Source of the DNA: Sediminicola sp963974715
Lineage (GTDB): Bacteria > Bacteroidota > Bacteroidia > Flavobacteriales > Flavobacteriaceae
NCBI GenBank assembly: GCA_963974715.1
Contig: CAXBDK010000006.1
Location: 186,001 to 250,000 of the forward strand
Length of the DNA stretch: 64,000 nt
Direction: 5' to 3'
Shown here: positions 43,111 to 52,537 of the stretch, piece by piece
Position numbering within the stretch: position 1 is the first letter of the stretch
Layout of the letters: each line of letters opens with the position of its first letter
Program-made: the position numbers and the translations under genes
Notes under the pieces: generated by a model
Told to the model about the DNA's origin: nothing
The model's input: the letters and a program-made list of their open reading frames with translations, nothing else
Databases searched by the model: none

Positions 43111-43569
43111 TTATTTCCTTATCCGGACGGTATCGGGGACCAGACCGGTGTAATCGCCGCCATTGCGGATAACGTCCCTTACAATGGAGGAGCTTATATA
43201 GGATTTACCGGAGGAAGTGAGCAGGAACACCGTCTCGATTTCGGAAAGCTTTCGATTGGTATGTGCAATGGCCTTTTCAAATTCAAAATCCCCTGGATTG
43301 CGCAATCCCCTTAAAATAAAATCGGCATTGATCCTCCTGCAGAAATCCACCGTGAGCCCTTCGTAGGTCATCACCTTTATTTTGGGCTCGTGCTTAAAGG
43401 CCTCCTTGATAAAATGGGTCCTTTCCTCCAAACTGAACATGTATTTTTTTTCCGCATTGATCCCAATGGAAATGATCAGTTCGTCAAACAGGGTGATGCC
43501 CCGGTTGATGATGTCATAATGGCCCAAGGTAAGGGGGTCGAAAGATCCAGGAAAGATGGCACGTCTCAT
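43111..43569 (-). CDS. coaD: phosphopantetheine adenylyltransferase
   Basis: CoaD transfers AMP to 4'-phosphopantetheine, the next to last step of coenzyme A synthesis. The N-terminal PGSFDPLTLGHYDII holds the T/HxGH nucleotide motif, and YISSSIVRDVIRNGGD is the C-terminal ISSTxVR-type block. The length of 152 is standard. It follows ddl by 35 bases. Confidence 0.96.
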   Translation of the reverse strand: MRRAIFPGSFDPLTLGHYDIINRGITLFDELIISIGINAEKKYMFSLEERTHFIKEAFKHEPKIKVMTYEGLTVDFCRRINADFILRGLRNPGDFEFEKAIAHTNRKLSEIETVFLLTSSGKSYISSSIVRDVIRNGGDYTGLVPDTVRIRK

Positions 43570-43604
43570 AGTGACAGGGGTTGTACAGTGTGCTATAAAG
43601 ATAC

Positions 43605-44585
43605 TTATTTTTCCCGTAAGGCTTCCATAATGGCCATTTCGAACAGTTCGGGGAGGGATATGCCGGCCGCACTGGCCTGCTGTGGCAAAATACTTTCTTC
43701 GGTAAGACCGGGGGAAGTGTTCATTTCCAGCATATAGGGGACATCGCCCACAAAAATGAACTCACTTCTGGCATATCCTTTCATGCCCAAGGCCTCATAC
43801 GCTTTTTTGGCCGCTTCCGATACCCTTCTATGTTGTTCCATAGTGATCCTTGCGGGAGTGATCTCTTTCGATTTCCCTTCATATTTTGCTTCGTAGTCGA
43901 AGAAATCGTTTTCACTGACTATTTCCGTAATCGGCAGCACGGTAGTTTTGCCCCTCATGGTTATCACGCCCACCGAAACTTCGGTGCCGTCCAAAAAGGC
44001 CTCTATGATTATCTGGTCGTCTTCTTTATAGGCCTTTTCCACCGCTTCTGAAAGTTTCCCTTTTTCATAGACCTTCGATATGCCAAAACTACTGCCCGCC
44101 CTATTGGCCTTAACAAAACACGGAAGGCCCACCTTTTCTACGATCTCGTCCTCGTTAACGATATCCCCGTGGTTAAGGTAATAAGAGGGAGCTGAAAGTA
44201 TGCCATAAGGCTTCAGGGTGCTCAACAGGTCCCTTTTGTTAAAGGTGAGCGCCGCTTGGTAATAATCGCAGGCGGTTTGGGGAATACACAACAGTTGTAG
44301 GTATGCCTGCATCAGTCCGTCTTCTCCCGGAGATCCGTGTATGGCGTTGAAAACACAGTCGAATCGAATGGTCTCCCCTTTTAGGTTCACCGAAAAATCC
44401 CTTCTCTCAATGGGATGTTCTTTCTGCTCCGAGTCCACATAGACCCATTTTTCCTTAAAAATATGGACCGGATAGGCCGTAAATTTCTCCTTGTCCAAGT
44501 ATTTTAGGACCACGCCCCCACTTTTCAAGGAGATTTTATATTCACTGGAATACCCGCCCATGATGATGGCAATGTTTTTCTTCAC
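43605..44585 (-). CDS. ddl: D-alanine--D-alanine ligase
   Basis: Ddl joins two D-alanines with ATP for the peptidoglycan stem peptide. ATP-grasp features are visible: HGSPGEDGLMQAYLQLL, FVKANRAGSSFGISKV, and EMNTSPGLTEESILPQQ at the metal-binding end. Length 326. It is divergent from the PASTA gene; TATATTTG (44722-44729) lies on the other strand as a candidate element for that gene. Confidence 0.95.
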   Translation of the reverse strand: MKKNIAIIMGGYSSEYKISLKSGGVVLKYLDKEKFTAYPVHIFKEKWVYVDSEQKEHPIERRDFSVNLKGETIRFDCVFNAIHGSPGEDGLMQAYLQLLCIPQTACDYYQAALTFNKRDLLSTLKPYGILSAPSYYLNHGDIVNEDEIVEKVGLPCFVKANRAGSSFGISKVYEKGKLSEAVEKAYKEDDQIIIEAFLDGTEVSVGVITMRGKTTVLPITEIVSENDFFDYEAKYEGKSKEITPARITMEQHRRVSEAAKKAYEALGMKGYARSEFIFVGDVPYMLEMNTSPGLTEESILPQQASAAGISLPELFEMAIMEALREK

Positions 44586-44748
44586 AAATTTGTCGCTTTA
44601 AGGTTGGTCATCTTGGATTTCGGAAAGGATTGCCATCATATTTGGGTACCTTGGTCTCCCTTGGATGGGCTTATGGGCAAAGATCATTTTTTTTTACTAA
44701 AGAAAAAAGCTTTGTCTTTCATATATTTGTTGGGATTATAACAAGGAT

Positions 44749-45342
44749 ATGAAGAATTTTTTGAGCTTTCTTGGAAGCAAGGTTTTCCTGATACAGCTGG
44801 GTTTGGCCCTTTTGGTGGTGGTACTTTTAATAGTGGGTGCCCTCCAATGGTTGAAGGGATCCACCAATCATGGCGAGTTTGTAGAAGTCCCCGACCTGTC
44901 CAAACTGTCCGTTATTGAAATGCGCAAGGTCATTGAAGATGCCGAACTGCGCTACGAAGTGTTGGATTCTGCCAATTACAATCCGGATTACCCAAAATTT
45001 TCCATCTTGGAGCAGAGTCCCTTGGCCGGGAGCAAGGTGAAATCCAATAGGAAGATATATGTTTCCGTCAACCCTTCGGGTTATGCCAAAGTGACCGTTC
45101 CCGAAATCATACAGAATTCAATGCGCAACGCCACCTCCAAACTTAGGGCCGTGGGCCTGGATGTTAAAGGGGTGACCTACATAGACGAACTGGGCAAGGA
45201 TATGGTCTATTACATAAAATACAACGGAAAGAACATACGGCCGGGGGACCAACTGCCCAAGACCTCCAAAATAGAACTGGTCTGTGGAAACGGTACCATT
45301 ACAGAGAGGGCTCAATTAAAAGCGGAATCCGAAGAGCAATAA
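44749..45342 (+). CDS. membrane-anchored PASTA-domain protein
   Basis: One membrane helix (LIQLGLALLVVVLLIVGAL) is followed by about two and a half PASTA repeats in the periplasm, such as VEVPDLSKLSVIEMRKVIED with ILEQSPLAGSKVKSN. PASTA domains bind peptidoglycan precursors. There is no kinase domain, unlike Gram-positive PASTA kinases. It overlaps rluD by one base (TAATG), so the two are coupled. The neighbour set coaD, ddl, PASTA, rluD is common in flavobacteria. Confidence 0.88.
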   Translation: MKNFLSFLGSKVFLIQLGLALLVVVLLIVGALQWLKGSTNHGEFVEVPDLSKLSVIEMRKVIEDAELRYEVLDSANYNPDYPKFSILEQSPLAGSKVKSNRKIYVSVNPSGYAKVTVPEIIQNSMRNATSKLRAVGLDVKGVTYIDELGKDMVYYIKYNGKNIRPGDQLPKTSKIELVCGNGTITERAQLKAESEEQ

Positions 45343-46376
45343 TGGAAGAGCTGCAAGGTCCCGAACCGAACGAAGAGGAATTATTCGAGCATTATAAATT
45401 TGTGGCCTCCAAAGGTCAAGATCCGTTGCGGGTGGACAAGTTTCTGATGAACTTTATCGAAAACGCCACCAGGAACAAAATTCAACAGGCGGCCAAGGAC
45501 GGCCATATTTGGGTAAACGATTCCGTGGTAAAACAGAACTACAGGGTCAAGGCTGGAGATGAGGTACGCGTCATGTTCCAACATCCACCCTATGAATTCC
45601 TACTGAGCCCGGAGGACATACCCTTGAACATCGTGTACGAAGATGATGTGCTCTTGGTGGTGAACAAACCACCGGGAATGGTGGTTCATCCAGGACATGG
45701 TAATTATTCGGGCACCTTGATCAACGCCCTGTTGCACCACGTTTCCTCCCTTCCCCTGAACAGCGATGAGCGACCTGGCCTGGTACATAGGATAGATAAG
45801 GATACCTCTGGATTATTGGTGGTCGCCAAGACCGAAGCTGCCATGACCTTTCTGGCCAAACAATTTCACGATAAAACTTCGGAAAGGGAATATATTGCAT
45901 TGGTATGGGGCAATGTAGGGGCCGACAGCGGCACCATTGAAGGCAATATTGCCCGAAATCCAAGAAACAGGCTGCAAATGGAAGTATTTCCCGATGGTGA
46001 CCAGGGAAAGGAGGCCGTTACCCATTATACCGTACTGGAACGATTGGGATATGTGACCCTGATTTCCTGTAAACTGGAAACCGGTAGGACACATCAGATA
46101 CGGGTCCACTTAAAATATTTGGGCCATACGCTGTTTAACGATGAGCGTTATGGGGGCGAAAAAATATTGAAGGGCACCACATTTACAAAGTACAAACAGT
46201 TTGTGGACAATGCCTTTAAAATTCTGCCAAGACAGGCCCTTCATGCAAAAACCTTGGGATTTGTACACCCCGTTTCCGGCGAATTTATGCGCTTCGATTC
46301 CGAGATTCCCGATGATATGGCGTTATGTATAGAGAAGTGGCGCAACTACGCCAAACATATACAGGAAGAAGAATAA
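45342..46376 (+). CDS. rluD: 23S rRNA pseudouridine synthase, RluD family
   Basis: An N-terminal S4 RNA-binding domain (LRVDKFLMNFIENATRNKIQ) precedes the RluA/RluD catalytic domain with GLVHRIDKDTSGLLVVAK, whose aspartate is catalytic. GRTHQIRVHLKYLGH follows. The 344-residue length fits RluD, which modifies helix 69 of 23S rRNA, but the exact target site is inferred. Confidence 0.9.
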   Translation: MEELQGPEPNEEELFEHYKFVASKGQDPLRVDKFLMNFIENATRNKIQQAAKDGHIWVNDSVVKQNYRVKAGDEVRVMFQHPPYEFLLSPEDIPLNIVYEDDVLLVVNKPPGMVVHPGHGNYSGTLINALLHHVSSLPLNSDERPGLVHRIDKDTSGLLVVAKTEAAMTFLAKQFHDKTSEREYIALVWGNVGADSGTIEGNIARNPRNRLQMEVFPDGDQGKEAVTHYTVLERLGYVTLISCKLETGRTHQIRVHLKYLGHTLFNDERYGGEKILKGTTFTKYKQFVDNAFKILPRQALHAKTLGFVHPVSGEFMRFDSEIPDDMALCIEKWRNYAKHIQEEE

Positions 46377-46418
46377 ATTTATTCGATAATGCCATTGGGA
46401 ATCGGTGTGGGAATTATT

Positions 46419-46447
46419 TTGCCCCAATTTGCGATGCGCTATCTTTA
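46419..46447 (+). promoter_or_regulatory. promoter of yaaA
   Basis: TTG (46419-46421), an 18-base spacer and TATCTTTA (46440-46447) differ from the Bacteroidota consensus only in the last base. It is 30 bases before the yaaA ATG. Confidence 0.55.
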
Positions 46448-46477
46448 TGTTCAAGAATATTTAAAAAACGATTCCGT

Positions 46478-47239
46478 ATGAAAATTGTCATATCCCCGGC
46501 AAAGTCCCTTGATTACGACAGTAAAATGCCCCAACATACAGCTACACGGCCCCATTTTTTAGAGGATGCCGTAGCAATTAACAAGGCGCTTGCCAAGAAA
46601 AAGCCGAAAGATCTTTCCAAGTTGATGGACATCTCGGATAAATTGGCACAACTGAATTGGGAGCGCAACCAAAACTTTGAGGTTCCTTTCGACAATGGCA
46701 ACGCCCGCCCGGCAATATTCGCCTTTAGCGGAGATGTATACCAAGGGTTGGACGCCTATAGTATTTCTCCCAAAAAAATGGAAATATTACAGGAAAAATT
46801 ACGCATCCTATCCGGCCAGTACGGCCTTCTTAGACCTTTGGACCTTATTCAGCCCTATCGTCTGGAAATGGGGACTTCCCTAAAGATCGGCAGGAAAAAG
46901 AACCTCTATGAATTTTGGCGGAAAAAATTGACGGATCGGCTAAATACGGAACTGGCCGATGGGGAAGCATTGGTAAACCTTGCAAGTAACGAGTATTTTG
47001 GGGCCTTGGATGAAAAGGCGTTAAAAGCGCCGGTGATCACCCCCATTTTTAAGGATTGGAAAGGGGATAAATTGAAGGTCATCAGTTTTTTTGCTAAAAA
47101 GGCACGGGGCAGTATGGTGCGTTTTATCATAGATAACGGGGTAGGGGACCTAGAGGGCATAAAGTCGTTTAATGTGGACGGCTATGCGTATAGTGGGGAG
47201 TTCACCGAAAAAGGGCACCAACCTGTGTTTGTTCGATAA
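46478..47239 (+). CDS. yaaA: peroxide stress protein YaaA
   Basis: The family N terminus MKIVISPAKSLDYDS is intact, and FSGDVYQGLDAYS and GQYGLLRPLDLIQPYRLEMG follow. YaaA binds DNA and lowers iron-driven oxidative damage in E. coli. The length of 253 is typical. The start at 46478 is chosen because a longer frame would overlap rluD. Confidence 0.93.
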   Translation: MKIVISPAKSLDYDSKMPQHTATRPHFLEDAVAINKALAKKKPKDLSKLMDISDKLAQLNWERNQNFEVPFDNGNARPAIFAFSGDVYQGLDAYSISPKKMEILQEKLRILSGQYGLLRPLDLIQPYRLEMGTSLKIGRKKNLYEFWRKKLTDRLNTELADGEALVNLASNEYFGALDEKALKAPVITPIFKDWKGDKLKVISFFAKKARGSMVRFIIDNGVGDLEGIKSFNVDGYAYSGEFTEKGHQPVFVR

Positions 47240-47295
47240 TATATTAGGGAATCCATCGTTTGTTTATCAGTGCCAATCACTAAAATGGATAAACA

Positions 47296-47664
47296 ATGGG
47301 CAAAGTCATTTCTTTCTCTTTTCTGATAGTATTATTGTTTGTGGGATGTAATGATGACCGGGACGATAATGTCACCAAGGCGAACATCAGGGTACGGAAC
47401 CTCAGTTCCATTACTTTTGATTCGGTGCAGGTGGGCGAAGCCGAATACATCCATGAAAATGTCGCTCCCAATGGTGTTTCGGGATACTTTGAATACGAAG
47501 TTGCTTACGAATACAACTATATAGAAATCGTATCCGAAACGGGGGCCTTTATCTACCAACCTATCGATTTTGTTGGGGAAACGCCCCTAACACCCGGTTT
47601 TTATACCTACGAACTGGATGTTACCGAAGAAGGGGAGGTACTATTGAACTTTGTGGTGGATTAG
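47296..47664 (+). CDS. small lipoprotein of unknown function
   Basis: The lipobox LFVGC at about residue 18 follows a hydrophobic stretch (ISFSFLIVLLFVGC). The mature part of about 105 residues is acidic and beta-rich, with RVRNLSSITFDSVQVGEAEY. I do not recognise a family. It should be attached to the outer or inner membrane. It converges on the bTHX gene, with two bases between stop codons. Confidence 0.75.
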   Translation: MGKVISFSFLIVLLFVGCNDDRDDNVTKANIRVRNLSSITFDSVQVGEAEYIHENVAPNGVSGYFEYEVAYEYNYIEIVSETGAFIYQPIDFVGETPLTPGFYTYELDVTEEGEVLLNFVVD

Positions 47665-47666
47665 GA

Positions 47667-47795
47667 TCATTTCTTTTTCTCCACTTGGATACGTTCCTCT
47701 ATAGTGGGCTTCCTCTTTATTTTTCGCTTTCTTCTGGCCCCATAGGACTTGTTCCCGATTTTCCCTCTTTTTGTCTTTATATCTCCTTTTCCCAT
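47667..47795 (-). CDS. 30S ribosomal protein bTHX
   Basis: A 42-residue, very basic protein: it begins MGKGDIKTKRGKIGNKSYG and continues with ARRKRKIKRKPTIEER. This is the Thx/bTHX family, which binds the head of the 30S subunit, and the MGKGDxKTKRGK start is its signature. A promoter (47817-47847) lies just upstream. The gene is short enough to be missed by gene finders. Confidence 0.9.
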   Translation of the reverse strand: MGKGDIKTKRGKIGNKSYGARRKRKIKRKPTIEERIQVEKKK

Positions 47796-47816
47796 CGTGT
47801 AAACGTTATATTTCCC

Positions 47817-47847
47817 TAAAATTAGCGATTTCTTGTTAGAATGGCAA
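47817..47847 (-). promoter_or_regulatory. promoter of the bTHX gene
   Basis: On the minus strand TTG (47847-47845), a 20-base spacer and TAATTTTA (47824-47817), one base off TAnnTTTG. The start codon follows 21 bases later. Confidence 0.55.
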
Positions 47848-48020
47848 TATTTTTGCCCCTGGCGACTTCATCGCCGCCATATGTTTTCTATTTTCCCTAT
47901 CTTCCATTTTCATGTCCCTCTTCCTTATCCTTTTATAAAATGCGATCTGGAATTTTAAAGAACAACTAAGACAAAGAGTTTGTGGGACACCATTTTAATG
48001 GAACATAAATCGGAACGCTT

Positions 48021-51000
48021 ATGAAAATAAAAAAGGTAATGGTGGCCAACCGCGGGGAGATAGCCATACGCATCTTCCGGGCCTGTGTAGAGATCGGCGT
48101 AAAGACCTTAGGGGTCTATACGTATGAGGACCGGTATTCCCTTCACCGCTATAAGGCCGATGAATGTTACCAGATAGGGGAGGACAATGAGCCCCTTAAG
48201 CCCTATCTGGATATGGACGCGCTTATAAAGGTTGCCTTGGACAATAATGTGGACGCCATACATCCTGGATACGGATTTCTATCCGAAAACCCGGCCTTTG
48301 CGCAAAAATGCGAGGATAACAACATCATCTTCATTGGCCCCAAAGTATCTGTTTTAAAGTCGTTGGGCGATAAGATAACGGCAAAAAAAGTGGCCGTTGC
48401 CAACAACATACCCATCATCCGAAGCAATGACAAGGAACTGGTGAATGTGGATGTGGCCCTCGCACAGGCCGATGTGATCGGTTATCCCCTTATGTTGAAG
48501 GCGGCATCCGGTGGTGGGGGAAGGGGAATGCGGGTGATCCGCAGCGTTGAAGATCTGCAAAAATCATTTCCCGAAGCGAAAAGGGAAGCCCTTAATGCCT
48601 TTGGGGACGATACCGTTTTCCTTGAAAAATTTGTTGAAGACCCGAAACATATAGAGGTACAGATCGTTGCGGATAACCATGGAAATATGGTGCACCTTTA
48701 TGAAAGGGACTGTTCCGTACAGCGCCGTTACCAAAAAGTGGTGGAATTTGCCCCATCCCTGGGCCTCTCCCAAAACACGAGGGACAGTCTCTATAAATAT
48801 GCCCTTGCCATTTGTAGGGCGGTGGACTACAATAATATCGGTACGGTCGAATTCTTGGTGGATGCCGACGGCAGTATCTACTTTATAGAGGTCAACCCCA
48901 GGATACAGGTAGAACATACGGTTACTGAAATGATCACCAACATAGATTTGGTAAAGGCCCAGTTATTTGTGGCGGGCGGGTATAGGCTAGCAGACGAACA
49001 GATAAAGATAGGTGATCAAGGGGCGGTAAAGGTAACCGGATATGCCCTGCAATGCAGGATCACCACCGAAGATCCATCCAAGGATTTTAAACCGGACTAT
49101 GGGGTGGTGACCACCTACAGAAGTGCTTCCGGATTGGGAATACGCCTGGATGCCGGCAGTATCTACCAAGGGGTCAACATATCCCCATTTTTCGATTCCA
49201 TGCTGGTAAAGGTTTCCGCCATTAGTAGGACACTTGACGGGTCCTGTCGAAAAATGCGCAGGGCCTTGGCCGAGTTTCGGATAAGGGGGGTACAGACAAA
49301 TATGGCCTTTCTGGACAACATCTTAAAACACCCCACCTTTAGGGAAGGCAAGGTAACCGTTAATTTTATAAAGAACGAGCCCCAATTGTTCCATTTTGTG
49401 GAACCGCGAAACCGTGCCAATAAATTGGTGGAATTCCTTGGGGAAACCATTGTGAACGGAAACCCGGATGTAAAAAAGAAAGATCCCGACCATCTGTTTT
49501 CAAAACCGAAAATTCCGTCATTTCCCAAAAACATGCACTATCCCAAGGGAACCAAAGATCTGCTTCTGGAACTGGGGCCAGAGCGATTTTCCCAATGGTT
49601 GAAACAGGAAAAAAGGATTCATTATACGGATACCACCATGCGCGATGCCCACCAAAGTCTTTTGGCAACGCGGATGCGGACGGTGGATATGATGAAGGTG
49701 GCCGAAGGGTATGCCAAGAACCATCCGGAAATCTTTAGTATGGAAGTATGGGGAGGTGCCACTTTTGATGTATGCCTCCGCTTTTTGCACGAAAATCCAT
49801 GGGAACGTTTGGAACTGCTCAGAAAGGCCATGCCCAATGTACTGTTGCAAATGCTGTTGAGGGGATCCAATGGGGTAGGCTATACCGCCTATCCCGACAA
49901 CCTGATCCAAAAATTTGTGGAACAGTCCTGGGAATCCGGGGTAGATGTGTTCCGGGTCTTTGACTCACTAAACTGGATGCAGTCCATAGCCCCATGTTTG
50001 GAACATGTACGTACCAAGACCAAGGGGCTTGCCGAGGGTTCGCTCTGCTACACCGGGGATATCCTTGATCCCGCAAAGAACAAATACACATTAAAATACT
50101 ATATTCAACTTGCAAAGGACATTGAAAATGCGGGGGCCCATATTTTGGGTGTCAAGGATATGGCCGGCCTCCTAAAACCTTATGCGGCCCATGAACTGAT
50201 CTCGGCCCTGAAATCGGAGATATCCATACCCATCCATTTGCACACGCACGATACTTCGTCTACCCAAGCGGCCATGTACCTGAAGGCCGTGGAAGCGGGC
50301 GTGGATGTGATCGATGTGGCCTTGGGCGGACTTTCGGGCTTGACGTCACAGCCAAATTTCAATTCGGTGGTAGAAATGCTCCGTTTCCATGAAAGGGAAA
50401 ATAAAATGGACACTGTAAAGTTGGCCGAATATTCCAACTATTGGGAAACCGTGCGCAATTACTATTATACCTTTGAATCGGGACTGAAATCCGGCACGGG
50501 GGAGGTATATCGCCATGAGATTCCGGGAGGGCAGTATTCCAACCTAAAGGGACAGGCAATAGCTTTGGGACTGGAGAACAAATTTCCTGAAGTGACCCAA
50601 ATGTACGGGGAAGTAAACCAACTATTTGGCGATATCGTAAAAGTGACCCCAAGTTCAAAAGTGGTAGGGGATATGGCACAATATATGATCGGTAACGGTC
50701 TGACGGTCAAAGATATTTTGGAAAAAGGGGATTCCATTTCCTTTCCCCAATCGGTCATCAGCTTTTTTAAGGGAGATCTTGGACAACCGGAGGGTGGATT
50801 TCCAAAGGCGCTTCAGAAAATGGTATTGAAGGACGAAAAACCCTATACGCAAAGGCCCAATGCACATTTGGAACCCATAGATTTTGAAACGGAATTTCCT
50901 GCCTTCCAGGAACAGTTCGCGGCAGGCATGGGCAGGGACCTTAGGATGACCGATTTTTTATCGTACAAACTTTATCCAAAAGTATTTACCGAAGCATATG

Positions 51001-51473
51001 AACACCATGTGAAATTTGGCAACGTAGTAAATATACCCACCAAAAATTTCTTCTATGGAATGGATATAGGGGAAGAGATCATGGTAGAACTGGACAGGGG
51101 CAAAAACATTTTGGTCTCGCTGATGTTAAAAGGGGTGCCGGACGAAGCTGGTAATGTCAGCATCTTTTTTAAGGTGAACGGGCAATTGAGGAATGTGATC
51201 GTCAAGGATGCTTCCGTAAAATCCACGAAAGAGGAAAATATCAAAGCCGATGCGAAAGATCCCGGACAGATAGGATCACCGTTACAGGGCCTGCTTTCCA
51301 CGGTCTTGGTAAAAGCGGGCCAAGAAATAAGCAAGAACCAACCATTGTTCATTATCGAGGCCATGAAAATGGAAACCACCGTTACGGCCACGGCCGAAGG
51401 TATAGTGGATAAAATACAACTGGAAGGGGGGTCCCTGGTCAATTCCGGAGATCTGGTAATTTCCTTGCGATAA
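48021..51473 (+). CDS. pyc: pyruvate carboxylase
   Basis: This 1150-residue single-chain enzyme makes oxaloacetate from pyruvate and bicarbonate using ATP and biotin. Domains in order: biotin carboxylase (starts VMVANRGEIAIRIFRA; ATP loop KAASGGGGRGMRVI), carboxyltransferase (YTDTTMRDAHQSLLATRMRT), a hinge domain, and the biotin carrier with EAMKMETTVT near the C terminus, where the Lys carries biotin. It is not preceded by a clear promoter. The 225 bases before it, beyond bTHX, hold no other gene. birA in this window would biotinylate it. Confidence 0.97.
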   Translation: MKIKKVMVANRGEIAIRIFRACVEIGVKTLGVYTYEDRYSLHRYKADECYQIGEDNEPLKPYLDMDALIKVALDNNVDAIHPGYGFLSENPAFAQKCEDNNIIFIGPKVSVLKSLGDKITAKKVAVANNIPIIRSNDKELVNVDVALAQADVIGYPLMLKAASGGGGRGMRVIRSVEDLQKSFPEAKREALNAFGDDTVFLEKFVEDPKHIEVQIVADNHGNMVHLYERDCSVQRRYQKVVEFAPSLGLSQNTRDSLYKYALAICRAVDYNNIGTVEFLVDADGSIYFIEVNPRIQVEHTVTEMITNIDLVKAQLFVAGGYRLADEQIKIGDQGAVKVTGYALQCRITTEDPSKDFKPDYGVVTTYRSASGLGIRLDAGSIYQGVNISPFFDSMLVKVSAISRTLDGSCRKMRRALAEFRIRGVQTNMAFLDNILKHPTFREGKVTVNFIKNEPQLFHFVEPRNRANKLVEFLGETIVNGNPDVKKKDPDHLFSKPKIPSFPKNMHYPKGTKDLLLELGPERFSQWLKQEKRIHYTDTTMRDAHQSLLATRMRTVDMMKVAEGYAKNHPEIFSMEVWGGATFDVCLRFLHENPWERLELLRKAMPNVLLQMLLRGSNGVGYTAYPDNLIQKFVEQSWESGVDVFRVFDSLNWMQSIAPCLEHVRTKTKGLAEGSLCYTGDILDPAKNKYTLKYYIQLAKDIENAGAHILGVKDMAGLLKPYAAHELISALKSEISIPIHLHTHDTSSTQAAMYLKAVEAGVDVIDVALGGLSGLTSQPNFNSVVEMLRFHERENKMDTVKLAEYSNYWETVRNYYYTFESGLKSGTGEVYRHEIPGGQYSNLKGQAIALGLENKFPEVTQMYGEVNQLFGDIVKVTPSSKVVGDMAQYMIGNGLTVKDILEKGDSISFPQSVISFFKGDLGQPEGGFPKALQKMVLKDEKPYTQRPNAHLEPIDFETEFPAFQEQFAAGMGRDLRMTDFLSYKLYPKVFTEAYEHHVKFGNVVNIPTKNFFYGMDIGEEIMVELDRGKNILVSLMLKGVPDEAGNVSIFFKVNGQLRNVIVKDASVKSTKEENIKADAKDPGQIGSPLQGLLSTVLVKAGQEISKNQPLFIIEAMKMETTVTATAEGIVDKIQLEGGSLVNSGDLVISLR

Positions 51474-51501
51474 ATAAACCGGAAATCTCCGAAGGGCTAC
51501 A

Positions 51502-52191
51502 ATGCAGCAACCATTTTTACATACACATCCCTATGGCCCCTTTCTTTTTGAAGGGGTAAGAAAACTTATTGTGGGAACCTTGCCACCTCCGAGGTTTACC
51601 ACGGGGGAACTCAAGGAGGGCGATGTCGATTTTTGTTATGGAAGCCGTGATGGACAGTTATGGCGTATCTTGGACCGGATTTTTGGGCTCGATCTGGAGT
51701 ATGCCACTACCGCAAGGGCCATTCGACAGCGCACGGATTTTCTGAAGGAACGGAAAATCGGGATCTGTGATATCGTGGTGAGCTCGGAACGCACAAAACT
51801 GGATGCATCGGATGTGGGCATGCGCAATACCGTATTAAGGGACGTTCTGGGTATCCTAAAGGAATATTCGGAGGTGGATACCCTGCTCTTTACTGGAGGG
51901 AACAGCAAAAATGGCCCGGAATATTTCTTTAGGAAACACTTAAAGGAACATCAAATTTCTTTAAGGGCAGTAAGTGCAAATGTTCCAAGGATACACGAGT
52001 TTACGATGCCGGGGATCCACAGTTTGGAAGGGAACTTGTCCAGAAGAATAAGAACGGTTTCCCTCATAGCACCTTCAGGGGCGGCCAACCGGGCGGTAGG
52101 TGCCTTGGACGAATATAAACGCCTAAAGCAAAAGTGCCCGGAAATCACAACTGTTGATTTCCGGGCACTTCAGTATAAGCAATTTTTTTAA
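51502..52191 (+). CDS. uracil-DNA glycosylase-like protein
   Basis: The 229-residue protein resembles the UDG superfamily: LIVGTLPPPRF is the motif 1 region, followed by VDFCYGSRDGQLWRIL, and NVPRIHEFTMPGIHSLEG near the C terminus. I do not see the classical GQDPYH or HPS motifs exactly, so activity and base choice are unsure. It begins 28 bases after pyc. A strong hairpin lies inside its last 20 codons. Confidence 0.75.
   Translation: MQQPFLHTHPYGPFLFEGVRKLIVGTLPPPRFTTGELKEGDVDFCYGSRDGQLWRILDRIFGLDLEYATTARAIRQRTDFLKERKIGICDIVVSSERTKLDASDVGMRNTVLRDVLGILKEYSEVDTLLFTGGNSKNGPEYFFRKHLKEHQISLRAVSANVPRIHEFTMPGIHSLEGNLSRRIRTVSLIAPSGAANRAVGALDEYKRLKQKCPEITTVDFRALQYKQFF
52132..52170. terminator. 16-base hairpin within the end of the UDG-like gene
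   Basis: AAGTGCCCGGAAATCA (52132-52147) pairs perfectly with TGATTTCCGGGCACTT (52155-52170), with a 7-base loop. On the minus strand it is followed by TTTGCTTT, and on the plus strand a T7 run comes 13 bases later over the stop codon. It may end transcripts from both sides. Confidence 0.7.
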
Positions 52192-52293
52192 TAGTGGGGG
52201 CCCAATTCCAGGCCCTTAATTTTAAGGAGTGCTCCCATCGTCGACACAATGCCCCCAACCCATAAGATCGTCACTTATTTCGGGCGATCGATC

Positions 52294-52434
52294 TTATTTC
52301 TTGTTCTGCTGATTCTTAATGGTTTTCTCGTCTATATCGAACTTGTTTGTCTTTATATCCGTTTTCCCCGTAGGATTGGTGGGGTTCGTCTGTTCTACTT
52401 TTCTCTTTAATCTTTTATCTTCTATAACTCCCAT
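52294..52434 (-). CDS. small basic hypothetical protein
   Basis: A 46-residue ORF starts MGVIEDKRLKRKVEQTN, continues TNPTGKTDIKTNKFDID, and ends rich in Lys, Gln and Asn. It is very hydrophilic with no Cys or Trp. A hairpin TTGAGG-N5-CCTCAA (52446-52462) lies just before the start codon. I recognise no family. Charge pattern and position between oppositely reading genes make it plausible, but it is not proven. Confidence 0.5.
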   Translation of the reverse strand: MGVIEDKRLKRKVEQTNPTNPTGKTDIKTNKFDIDEKTIKNQQNKK

Positions 52435-52537
52435 AATCTATCTTTTTGAGGTTAATCCTCAAGATAATGACAATAGGACAAAAACACCGTTAAGAATCCT
52501 ATAAACCTTTGTTATAAAGTGTTAACACCCTATATGG

